A stretch of 64,000 nucleotides of DNA from Saururus chinensis (Eukaryota; Streptophyta; Magnoliopsida; Piperales; Saururaceae). Under the pieces are notes generated by a model. That model searched no databases. It worked only from the letters and a program-made list of their open reading frames with translations, and was not told the origin of the DNA. This document shows positions 11,341 through 22,233 of this stretch, piece after piece. Location: assembly GCA_035235625.1 (NCBI GenBank), contig CP141143.1, positions 2,152,501 to 2,216,500 on the forward strand, written 5' to 3'. How positions within the stretch are numbered: the stretch's first letter is position 1; each line of letters opens with the position of its first letter. A program made the translations under genes and the position numbers.

Positions 11341-14135
11341 TTAAAACCCAAGCCATCTCCTTTGCCTCAAATTAAGATCTCGCTAAGTGAATAAGTACTT
11401 CAAGCTCTTGTGATCAGTGAACACCTCGAACTTCTCACCATAGAGATAGTGCAGCCAAATCTTCAATGCAAAGACTACAGCCGCTAACTCCAGGTCATGA
11501 GTGGGGTAATTCCGTTCATGCACTCTAAGCTGTCGAGATGCATAAGCCACCACTCTCCCATGCTACATGAGTACACAACCCAAGCCGCGAAGTGAAGCAT
11601 CACTATAGACCACGAATCCGCCACTCCCGGAAGGCAAAGTTAGAACAGGAGCTGAAGTTAGCCTCTTATTCAACTCTTGAAAACTCTCTTCACAAGCTGA
11701 GTTCTACTCAAACTTCTCATTCTTCCTTGTCAACTTAGTCATAGGGCTTGCAAGGCTAGAAAAACCCTTGATGAAACGGTGATAGTACCCGGCAAGTCCT
11801 AGGAAGCTACGGACCTTCGATGCACTCTTCGGTTGCTCCCAATTCAACACGGCTTCAACTTTCGAGGGATCAACCGCCACACCGTCTCTCGATATCACAT
11901 GGCCAAGGAAATGCACTTTCTTGCGCCAAAATTCACACTTGTCAAACTTCGCAAAGAGCTAATGCTCTCGTAAAGTTTGCAAGACAATCCTCAAATGTGC
12001 TTCATGCTCTTCCTCATTGGCCGAATAGATTAGAATATCATCCACGAATATAATCACAAACCGATTAAGATAAGGCCGAAAGACTTGGTTCATCAAGTCC
12101 ATAAATGAAGCTGGTGCATTAGTAAGACCAAAAGGCATAACAAGAACTCATAATGCCCATATCGGGTACGAAAAGCCGTCTTAGCAACATCATCAAGACG
12201 GATCCGAAGTTGGTGATAACCCGATCTTAAATCGATCTTAGAAAATACCTGTGCCTGCTGCAACTGATCAAACAAATCATCAATTCTAGGTAAAGGGTAC
12301 TTGTTCTTGATGGTTACCTAATTAAGCATTTGGTAGTCGATACACAACCGTAGAGAACCATCCTTCTTCCGAACAAATAAGACTGGCGCACCCCAAGGAG
12401 ATACACTCGGCCTAATATACCCCTTATCCATAAGATCCTGCAGCTGAGCCTTAAGCTCTTTAAGTTCGGTTGGAGCCATACAATAGTGAGCCTTAGAAAT
12501 AGGAGTAGTGCCTGGAATAAGGTCAATGCAAAACTCTATCTCCCTCTCCGGTGGTAAACTCGCCAAGTCATTAGGGAAGACATTGGGAAATTCTGCCACA
12601 ACACGAACGGAATCCAAAGAAGGTAACTCCATGTTCAACCCCGTAACACTAGCAAGGAAAGCTTCGCATCCACTATCGATCCACTTCTTGGCCTTGAAGG
12701 AAGAGACCAAGAATTTGCCATTAGAACACTTCACCCCTTGAAAGATAAAAGGCTTAGCTCCTGGCAACTCGAACTTCACACACCTCCTACGACAGTCTAC
12801 ATGCACATGGAACTTGAACATCATATCCATGCCTAGGATCACATCAAAGTCAATCATTGGCAATATAATAAGATCCATATGTAGCACATGTCCACCGATC
12901 TCCAAAGGAATCATCTCAACATACTTTTCCGCTCGAAGAGAGGATGAAGGTGTTGAAACACGCAAAGGAACATGCAACAACTTATAGCAAGCATCCAACT
13001 CATGAGCAAAATGAGGAGACACAAAAGAATGAGAGGAACCGGTATCAAATAACACTCTAGCATAGTGGGAGGCAATGAGAATCATACCTTCCACCACGCC
13101 CGAAGAGTTAGCCGCCTCTTGCACTGAAATGGCAAAGACTCTCCCATCATGAGCCGGCTTCTTCCCCTTGCCATCGGGCTGCCTGGTAGGTGCTCTCGCC
13201 GGTGGTACACCCGGCTGCCTGGGACCGGTATTGGGTGTCATTGGTGCACGTCTCTGAGCACGACCAGCCCTCTACGGACACTCATTGGCATAGTGCCCCT
13301 TCTGCAGACAATCATAGCAAGTCACATTAGCACGGCGGTCCTAAGGATCCTGCTGCACATGCTGAGTGTTATGCCTCACATGACAGGTATCTCGCCGCTT
13401 ATGATCCTGGCGGTTACGACTATCCTCCCCCCTCGACCTCTTAGGCTGCTGCTGCTGCCCTCTCCTCCGGATATACTCATCAGAATCACGCTCCATAGCG
13501 ATGGCCATCTCAAGTACCTCAGCAAGGGTCTTGTGCTTGAATGGCACGACTCGGCCTTTGATAAAAGGCTTAAGACCGTCCTCAAACTTACGTGCTCGCT
13601 CATACTCATCGTTGAAGAAGCGAGGAGCAAAGCGCTCAAGCTCCACAAAACGGGTCTCATAAGCCAAGACCGTCATAGAACCCTGCTGCAGACTGAGAAA
13701 CTGCTTCTTCTTCTCCTCTCGGACATGAAGAGGGAAGTACTTGTCGTTAAAGGCTGACAAGAACTCCTCCTATGGAATGTCCTCTCGGCCATAGAACCTC
13801 TGATGCTCCATCAATAACCACCACCTCTGAGCTTCACCCTCGAATGTGAAGACTACAAGTCTAGTCTTCTCCTCGTCCGAGCAACGTCGAGCACTAAAGA
13901 TCTTCTCCATATGAAGCCTCCAATTATCCGCCATAGAGGTATCAAATCCACCCTTGAAGCTAAGGGGATTAAGCTTCTTGAATCCCTCGAGTGAAAGAGA
14001 CACATAACTGCTACCACTCGCGTGCTTAGCCTGGAACACTTGTGTCAACCCTTCAATGGCGGTCAACACATCGTCCACCCTTGGGTCACGAGCACCGCGA
14101 TGGTTATTAGCGCCTGCATGATTAGGACCAGCCAT
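11341..14135 (-). pseudogene. Decayed Ty3/gypsy gag-pol (gag, protease, RT, RNase H; integrase missing)
   Basis: Read on the minus strand. Gag begins at 14135 (MAGPNHAGANNHRGARDPRV) and has a CCHC knuckle reading CYDCLQKGHYANEC near 13.3 kb. The aspartic protease has [13 protein letters not shown] near 13.04 kb. Reverse transcriptase has [13 protein letters not shown] and FVDDILIYS, and RNase H has [15 protein letters not shown] near 11.4 kb. The frame is broken by stops near 13.77, 13.34, 13.27, 12.32, 11.96, 11.70, 11.56 and 11.39 kb and by a one-base frameshift near 12.15 kb. Homology stops at RQRRWL near 11.35 kb, so integrase and any chromodomain are gone. PBS and LTR organisation suggest a chromovirus-type gypsy element, but without integrase the lineage is not provable. 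Confidence 0.93.
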
Positions 14136-14266
14136 CTACACAACGACCAGACCTTAATCGTACAGCCTAATAACACGAAAGCACACAGCTAAACAAGCAG
14201 AAAACACACAAACAAGCAAGCAAGCAAGACTTGTCACACAAACCCTATTTACTCTTGGACAAAGAT

Positions 14267-14280
14267 GTGCTCCGATACCA
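14267..14280 (-). other. Primer-binding site of the gypsy element (tRNA-iMet type)
   Basis: The minus strand reads TGGTATCGGAGCAC, a one-mismatch match to the common plant PBS TGGTATCAGAGC complementary to initiator tRNA-Met. It sits seven bases inside the LTR edge at 14288, where a PBS should be, and fixes the element's orientation. Confidence 0.85.
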
Positions 14281-15420
14281 AAAACTCTGTCACGCCCCGG
14301 CGATGCCTGACCCGAGCCAAACCCGGTCCAGGGGCCGGTCAAGCGCGCGGGGGCGACGAAGTGAAGATTGAGAAAACAATTCTAGCGGAAGACTTAACCC
14401 TAACCACGGGCGATTAACAGAAACACGGAGTGCGCACAATCCTTTGAGCAAGAGTAAATAAAAGAGAAAGAAAAGGGTTGCTTATCACAAAGTAAACAAC
14501 AATTTCAAACCCACAAGCTTAGTTAAGTAAAGCCCACACCGGCTCAAAATAAGTCATAAGCATCATAACTGTAAAATATGACATAAATCCAAAACAAGAA
14601 CCCTACACAAAGGTCCTGAACAACAACATAACTAAGAAAAATCAACCACACAAAGAACTCCACGATCATATCCAAGCCACCTCTGACCTTTCCTCGAAGA
14701 GGCGATCCTGTCCGTCTGCGTGTCGCACCACGCAGCCCCAAATCAAAACACGTAAAGAGGGGTGAGTTTAACAAACTCAGCAATGGTTTTAATATCACTA
14801 ACAACATCAAAAAATGCGATAGCATAACGATATAATTGTGACGACCCGACCCGAGCCGGGCCCACAAAATCGCTAATAGGAAATTTTTTTCTTTTTCCTT
14901 GAGCCAGGAATCATCGTCTGAGTGCGAGAGGTACAACGTTCGTCTACGCACTACGGAGCTTTAAGGCTTCCTCGTACGTAGACTTAGGTTGTAACGAACA
15001 TATACACACGACGAAGCTTCATAGTTCGTCGCGTGTAAAACAAAATAAAACATATTATTATAATGATTTGGATCGGGCCAACGTTGCCTTGCCGTTGGTT
15101 GCCTACGTACGTATTGGATATTATCCCAATACGATCGGATCCGAACGTAGTTCTGCCTAATGGCTACTACATACAACAAGCATCACAAAATTATACGTAT
15201 AAAATACATATCTCCGAATATTTAATCGGAGTATACAAACACTCATCATATATCGGAGTCAAGCGGAAGTTAATAAATTAACGGAATCGTACATCTCGCT
15301 CTACGGGATCGAAATCTCATACACGTATCTCGCTCTATCACTGAGCTGAGACCGAGAACACAAATTACACGTCTCGCTCTACCCTAGAGCGAGACCACAC
15401 ACGTCATATAAGTATACATC

Positions 15421-16060
15421 ATGGCATCTAGGTACATAGCATGACATATAAGTACATAGCATGACATATAGGTTCATAGCATGGCATATAGGCACATAGC
15501 ATGGCATATAGGCACATAGCATGGCATATAGGTACATAGCATAGTAAATAGGCACATAGCATGGCATATAGGTACATAGCATAGTATATCGGCACATAGC
15601 ATGACATATAGGCACATAGCATAGTATATAGGCACATAGCATGGCATACAAGCACATAACATAGTATATAGGTACATAGCATAGTATATAGGCACATAGC
15701 ACGACATGTAGGTACATAGCATAGTATATAGGCATATAGCATGGCATATAGGCACATAGCATAGTATATAGGCACATAGTATGGCATATAGGTACATAGC
15801 ATAGTATATAGGTACATAGCATAGTATATAGGCACATAGCATGACATATAGGCACATAACATAGTATATAGGTACATAGCATAGTATATAGACACATAGC
15901 ACGGCATGTAGGTACATAGCATAGTATATAGGCATAGTATATAGGCACATAGCATGGCATATAGGTACATAGCATAGTATATCGGCACATAGCATAGTAT
16001 ATAGGCACATAGCATAGTATATAGGCACATAGCATGGCATATAGATATATAGGCATAGCA
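15421..16060. repeat. 20-bp tandem array, about 32 copies
   Basis: The unit is close to ACATAGCATGGCATATAGGC, with a common variant carrying TAGTATATA. Because 20 is not a multiple of 3, the minus strand stays open in all three frames over 200 codons and yields repetitive Tyr/Cys/Leu-rich shadow ORFs. These are an effect of the repeat and not genes. Confidence 0.95.
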
Positions 16061-16769
16061 TATAGGTATAGTAGCGGGATACAGAGTTGCTTACTGCCCT
16101 TATGTCTCGTATAGTAGAGGTACACGGAGTTGCTCACACGAGCATCCTTCCCTTCAGATCCGAAGATATTAGACGGTGCTTCCTCTAGCCTTCATACGTT
16201 CCTCGTCTTGTACAGAAAGACTACGTATAAATGTTCTCCTTGTCGGAGACTCTTCTCGTTTCCTGTGCCCGTGAGTGGCGGACATAACCTCCCCTAGTCT
16301 GAATTACTTCTCTTAATGTAGCTTGGCAACTTCGGACAGAATCCCGTCTTGCTCCGGGCCCATATTTCTTGTTCGTTGCTCGAGGATGACGGGTGGAGCA
16401 TCTCCTTGTCTCGGGGTATTTTCTCCTTATACGGTTTCCGAATCAAAGAACGGACCTCTCCATCGTGTAGAACATACTTGATTTAGTCAAGAACGCCTCT
16501 TGGACTGACTAAATTGGAGTTGGGATGGCCAGAAACAGAGAAAACAAAGTTCGTCGGTACATGAAGATAACGGGCAGGACCTCCTCTTGTCTTGGGACGT
16601 TTCCTCATCATACGGTCTCCAACTCGAAGAACGGACAGCTCCATTGCGTAGAACATACTCGATTTAGTAGGAAACGGGTCTTGAACGGCCTTAATCGGCC
16701 TCAGAACGGTCAGAAACGGGGGTAGAGAAGTTCTGGTTTCAGAATGAAGAAGAATGGGGTATATATAGC

Positions 16770-17000
16770 CCCCGAGCCGCGCCGAAACCGCGGCTGCGCC
16801 GCTGGTTTCGGGCGGCCGCGCCTGCAGTACGCGCGCGGCGCCCGCGGTAACGCGCGGCTCGCGCCCGCGCGTTACGTGGGTCGCGCCCGCGCCGCGGAAA
16901 CGCCGTGCCCGCGTTACCGCAGGCGCGCGCGGTTTCGCGGCCGCGCGCCGGCTCGCGCCGAAAACGCGCTGCGGCGCGCGCCAGTCGCGCGCTGCGCGCC
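16770..17000. other. Extremely GC- and CpG-rich block inside solo LTR A
   Basis: About 230 bp dominated by CGCG, GCGC and GCCCGCG strings, in sharp contrast to the AT-rich surroundings. The matching part of the related element near 50.53-50.70 kb is also GC-enriched but has lost many CpGs. Short ORFs on both strands here are composition artefacts. Confidence 0.85.
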
Positions 17001-17463
17001 ATTTCTTTTTTTTTATTTTTATTTTTAAATCCAAAACTTCAAACGCGCGTATCTTCCTACCCCGGATTTGGATTCGCGCGTTCTAGGTACCGTTGGACTC
17101 GTATCGATGAGCCCTTCAATACCAACCCACTTAAAGCAGCAAAACATACTATTTCCAAGTGGGTCCCGCCTATAAAGCACGTTTCTCAAATATCGTAATT
17201 TCCGGTCCCGACCTCTGTTTCGCGCGTTCTTCGAATCGTTACGCTCATTATTCCAAGCTCTACCTGGCTACGGGTATTTCATATAATGAAAACCCTTAAC
17301 ATTAATCTTAAATTGCCAAATTACCCTTAACCCTCCCGGGTTAAGCGTAATCGAAAAACGGGTCGTTACAATAATCATTCAAAATCAACGAATTACATGG
17401 TGCATCATTTTTTAATCACATATACATATCACCTAACACTGTATCATAGTGCATAATCAACAA

Positions 17464-17805
17464 GCATGGATGTATCTCTAGCATATATATTCCACATGCA
17501 TAACATCAACATCAACCTGCATGGATGTATCTCTAACATACATATTCCACATGCATAACATCAACATCAACCTGCATGGATGTATCTCTAACATACATAT
17601 TTCACATGCATAACATCAACATCAACCTGCATGGATGTATCTCTAACATACATATTCCCACATGCATTATATCTTCAACATCAACCTGCATGGATGTATC
17701 TCTAACATACATATTCCACATGCATAACATCAACATCAACCTGCATGGATGTATCTCTAACATACATATTCTCACATGCATTATATCATCAACATCAACC
17801 TTCAT
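17464..17805. repeat. 55-60 bp tandem array, about 6 copies
   Basis: The unit begins GCATGGATGTATCTCTAACA and ends ACATCAACATCAACCT. Most copies are 55 bp; some carry a short insertion around CATGCATTATATCTTC. It lies in the gypsy LTR just right of the nested solo LTR and is not obvious in the family copy at 40-42.5 kb. Confidence 0.9.
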
Positions 17806-20305
17806 CAAGGAGTAATCACACATTAATGTCACACAGACGGGAGCATGGACAAGGCCACGAAGGCGTGTCATGGTCCAAAATTCTACACAAGAATTAAAGA
17901 AAGATCGGGGTTGTCAATCCCTAATACTGCTCGCCCTGAACGATCCTGGCCAAGGATGTCCCATTCTTACACAGAGAATCTAGAGCAGGGGTGTTCGCCC
18001 AGGGACATCTCCTGCGGAGGGAAGAGCCCGAGTTCTCACACAGAGAACCCTAGAACACGTGGTAGTGGGGTGCACACGGCATATCACACTGGATTCTCAG
18101 GGTCTAGATGACACACATAATAACATTCTCACAATCCGCAATACAAGTACACAACTCATCCCCACATGTCATTCTATTTAACAAGACTCAACCCGGGGAG
18201 TGCACTCGTTCCACACAGGAACTCAAATAAAAAATATGTCTTTTCGGACCAATCAACTTGCAATTAATCCACGACCGATCAATCCGGCACACAATTCCAT
18301 CACATTGCATCCAATCGGTCAAATTCTATTAATCACGATGAAGCCTCAATTGGAAATCCATTTTTATGATGCATGCAGCATGGTACATACGTGGGCAAAA
18401 CATACATGAATCCTAATCCATGATAAGTGCTCTCATCAGCCCCTAATGCATCATTCATAATCACAATATCAAACTTCAACATCACCATTTAACCCCACAT
18501 GTGTGTGTATCTAGTAGAAGCATTTCACATAATGGATGCTAACATGCTTGAAATTAAACTCACTACCACACTACACATGTGAATTTCCATCTAAACATGC
18601 ATTCCAGCGAAAATCATAGGAGAAGAATCGTTGAAATCATATCTCCATTTAAAACTCCACCACAAAGGCTAAACACACATAACATCACTCATTTCATCAT
18701 TGAGTCATGACATTCACCAACATCCACACACAACTAACCACAATCTATCATGACAAATCAGTCCAATAATAGATTATAGTTCTACTAAAAATATGCTTAA
18801 CAATGAGAAACCAACCATTCATAATTTCAAGATGACGATTCCAAAATCATGCCACGAAACATAAGTCATTCCACCATCTCTAAGCATATATCTCAACTCC
18901 ATAGACTCAATAACATGCATTTCCAATAGCCTAACATAGCTTAAAACACTCCACATTCATATAAAATTGGCAAGCTAAAGTGGAATCATCAAAATAGACA
19001 TCATATGCACAATACACAAATTACTGTGTAGCCGATCGATCGCCCTTCAGGCCGTTCGATTGGTTAAACGTGAAATTTCAAAATTTACAGTTCAGCCGTT
19101 CGATCGCCTAGCAGGCCGTTCGATCGGCTGAACTGAAAAACCGACATTTCGGCAGTGTTGCCGATCGATCCCCCACAAGGGCCGTTCGATCACCAACACT
19201 GCAGAACTGGTCATCTTCTTCCTTTTGCAAAATCAAACCGAAACACCATAGATAACACTTCAAATCCACATCTAACACCCTAATCATTATCAAAAGTCCT
19301 TCTTGACTTCCAGAACATCAAACCATACCATAATAATGCAAAACCCTAAGAAATTGAGATTAAATAATTCCATTTTCTAATCTTACCATTAACACACTAA
19401 ATCAAGTAAACTCCATTCAAAATAAGCCAAAAATGAAGAGTTTTACCATGGATAAATAGAGATTTCGAAGACCCATTACCTCAGCACTTGATTAAGCTCG
19501 GATTGAAGAGTCACCCTTCTTGAAATCCTTGAAAACACAATGAGTTTGAATTAAACACCAATAGAAATCGATTTACTTAAGAAATTCCTAATTAAATCTT
19601 AGATCTAGGGCTTGTTGGTAGAAAAAAATTGAATTTTGAATATTAGGGTTTGTAGTAAAACACAAATCAGTAGCTTTTGATGGTCAAAAATGAATTGAAT
19701 CAAGGGGAAAATGGTAGATTTGGAAGAAATTAAGAAAAAAGCTAAGGATTAGTGCTTAATTAGAGCAAACTTACCTTAATCGGCTTCTAATTCGGGCTTA
19801 AGTGGGGATTAGGCCAGCCTCTTTCCTTAGCCTATTCCTAAAAATGGAATTGGCTCTGGTTTGCCCTTTTATAGTAAGGGTTGGGGTATGCATGGGTAAG
19901 TTTTGGGGTGTAAATATGAAAAGTAGGCTAAAAGTGGGTATTTTATAAATTTAAGCACAAATTAAGCCTAATAAAATTCTGAAAATTTTTGTGTGACCTT
20001 AAGTATATGTCTAGGTTCATTTGACACAAAAATAAAAATTTTGACCGTGGGGCCCACAGGGGTCCTGCCAAAACCCTAATTTTTAGAAAAATAGTAAAAA
20101 TTCTAAAAAATCCTAAAAATTTATATTTGGTTTAAAATCACTTAAAACCACTAATATTGAAGTTGATTTTGGTTAAAACGATCACAAACTCTATTTATTT
20201 ACGAAATCACCGAATAAGATCAGAAAACACGTAAATCTTATGATAATCAATAATTAAATAAAACCAAAACCGATTTAAAGATGAAGGTCCTTACACCATC
20301 GGCCA

Positions 20306-20445
20306 CGAGACTATGTATTTTATCACTAAATTTGACAAAAAAAAAGAATAGATTAACTCAATTGGCTAATTTATCATCAAGTACTCTCACGTCCCAATTT
20401 GTGATATACTCCAAAGTTATCGATTATAATGTCAAATAAATCACA
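20306..20445 (+). pseudogene. PH1-like pseudogene: PH1 (pleckstrin homology) pseudogene fragment, left copy
   Basis: In frame from 20307 it reads ETMYFITKFDKKKE, stop (20349), INSIG, stop (20367), which matches the C-terminal part of plant PH domain-containing protein 1 (TMFFIADNEKEKEEWINSIG in Arabidopsis, recalled). The 5' part is cut off exactly at the gypsy LTR edge at 20305. Homology with the right copy at 26.3-26.65 kb continues past the coding part to about 20640. Confidence 0.8.
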
Positions 20446-20889
20446 AAATTAAGTAATTAGGCAAGAGAAGATAAGATCAATTTTTATCTTCAATGGCCAC
20501 TTAATCTCTTATTGATGGTGTCAGTGAACAAAGCTCGTAACCCGACCCAACCTACGGCTGGACCAACTTTTTATTTGATAAATTAGGGCCGAATCAGGTC
20601 TTTTATTTGTCATTTATATTTAAGATTTAGGAGCTTACCGCCCGCCGAGGCCCGGCCAGCCGTAAGTGTGCGGGCTCTCATGGGTGATGACGCCTGAAAT
20701 AGCCCATGTGGCAAAAAAAAACCCGATAAGTGATCCGTTGGTACAGTTTTGCCCCCCACTCCAACCTCTTCTTTGGAAGTTCATTGGAAGAGAAGGAAAA
20801 TTTGCGCAAGAAAAGAAGGAAAGTTTGGAAAAGAAAAGAAAGAGACGGAAAATTCAAGTCGGAGCAAACGCCTGGGAAATTTTTGAAAG

Positions 20890-20945
20890 GGGGAAGGAGG
20901 AGGAGGAGGAGGAGGAGGAGGGGGAAGGAGAAGAAGAAGAGAAGG
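20890..20945. repeat. GGA-rich purine tract upstream of ICME
   Basis: A (GGA)n run followed by GAAGAAGAA, about 90-140 bp upstream of the ICME start codon and so probably in its promoter or 5' UTR. Short reading frames across it are composition artefacts. Confidence 0.8.
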
Positions 20946-21031
20946 CCCTCAACAAACTGCTTTGCTGAAGCGCTTCCCTCCTAAAATTTGAACAAATCTC
21001 TTCTTCTCTTCATTCGGCCCCTCCTTTTAAA

Positions 21032-22177
21032 ATGCAAAAGGAGATTCACATCTCCCTCTCCGCCCCGGTGCTCTCCACGCCGGCCCTCATTCGCGATGAA
21101 GATGCGGCCGTCGTCACTCCCCCGTTCTCCTTGGCCACCGCCTCCTCCTCCTCTTCCTCATCCTCCTCCTCTTTAGAGGACGATGGCGCGGTCGTGCTCA
21201 ACCCCCTCCTCCCTCGGAACCGGATCTACAGCAACAACGACCTCCACCACCACAAGCAGCGGCGCCGGCGCGCCCCTATCGGCGCCTCCCCTCCCTCCGT
21301 CCGACAGAAATCCTTCCGCCGCGACGTAGGCCGGGCTGCTGCCGAAACCTACTTGGTCACTCGCCTCACCCTTCAGCTCCTCCGCTACCTCGGGTACCAT
21401 TCCCTCCTCTCACTCTTCCTTTCTTCTGACTCTCTTTTCTCATTCCGATTGTACGCATCCCTATTTATTGGAGCTTAGTTTTTTTAAATTTTTGTTTAAC
21501 TAATATTTGGGACGTTAATCTCGAAACTCGAATTATACATCCGTTCCAGGATCCTTACTAATAGGAGAAAGTGTCAATTTTTCAAAATTTGGTAAAGCAA
21601 ATCTGTTGTATGGGAGCTCTTTGATTTGCACTCGTGCATACTCTGCCATTTGCCAATGTCATACGGGTGGTGGATACTGAGGGAACCGACGCCTTTCAAC
21701 ATTTCCAGTAAATTAAACATTGGGTCTTTCCACCGATAATATCTGGACACTTGCGGTCCTTCATTCCATCAGCGAGGAATGAGGATCTTTGCTTGGTCTC
21801 AAATTTATTAATCCCACTCTACCCCCATTGGGCAAGTTTAGGGAAGTTGCCTATGAAGGGATTGCGAGTTATACAAGTAATCCTACTGTTATGGTGATCA
21901 AATATGTAATTACCTGATGCGGCCCATCAATCCAGTCTTCGAGACTATGGTTGTAGTCTTTAGTTTCCAGTTTTCTTAATAACCAGTCTCTACTTTCTAG
22001 CCTTTGGTGGATGTGGACTGATCAAGGACTGGTAGATTTGTGATAGCAATGTAATAAGATTCATATAACTGTTTGGTTATCTAATTGGATTCAGGGTAGG
22101 ATATCGATGGATTACAAGGTTTCTCGCCCTAAGTTTTTATGCTGTATTACTAATGCCAGGATTTCTTCAAGGTAAAC

Positions 22178-22233
<56 letters not shown>

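Larger units (their letters stand above)
14837..17370. mobile_element. Solo LTR A (2534 bp), nested in the gypsy LTR, TSD ATAAT
   Basis: Starts TGTGACGACCCGACCC and ends AACGGGTCGTTACA. The termini form an imperfect inverted repeat and are flanked by perfect 5-bp duplications ATAAT at 14832-14836 and 17371-17375. There is no internal coding region, so it is a solo LTR or a non-coding LTR element. It shares long blocks with the element at 49036-51089 (for example around 15067-15175, GTTGCCTACGTACGTATTGG). It contains a 20-bp tandem array and a very CpG-rich block. Confidence 0.9.
14288..20305 (-). mobile_element. 5' LTR (about 3.5 kb) of the gypsy element, interrupted
   Basis: On the minus strand the LTR starts TGGCCGATGGTGTAAGGACC (at 20305) and ends GGGGCGTGACA (at 14288) next to the PBS. 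The outer end was placed by comparison with a second family member ending at 42549 (TGGCCGACATTGTAAGAACT) and by the PH1 pseudogene homology that starts immediately at 20306. Removing the nested insertion and its target duplication leaves about 3479 bp, unusually long. It holds a 55-bp tandem array (17464-17805) and three paired GATCGATC-type motifs (19031-19194). Confidence 0.82.

Noticed and set aside
12508-13757. Plus-strand ORFs of 77 and 202 codons
   Set aside because: They are antisense shadows of the gypsy gag-protease-RT region, which has clear protein homology on the minus strand.
15421-16060. CRISPR-like regular array
   Set aside because: Units are directly adjacent with no unique spacers, and the genome is eukaryotic; it is a simple tandem repeat in an LTR.
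15379-16137. Long overlapping minus-strand ORFs (up to 252 codons) rich in Tyr, Cys and Met
   Set aside because: They lie entirely in the 20-bp tandem array and are open in all three frames, so they are an effect of the repeat.
16483-17198. ORFs on both strands encoding Arg/Ala-rich proteins
   Set aside because: They come from the CpG-rich LTR block, where stop codons are rare because of composition; no motif or gene context.
20666-20984. Glu/Lys-rich ORFs upstream of ICME
   Set aside because: They depend on the GGA/GAA purine tract in the probable promoter or 5' UTR; no homology was recognised.
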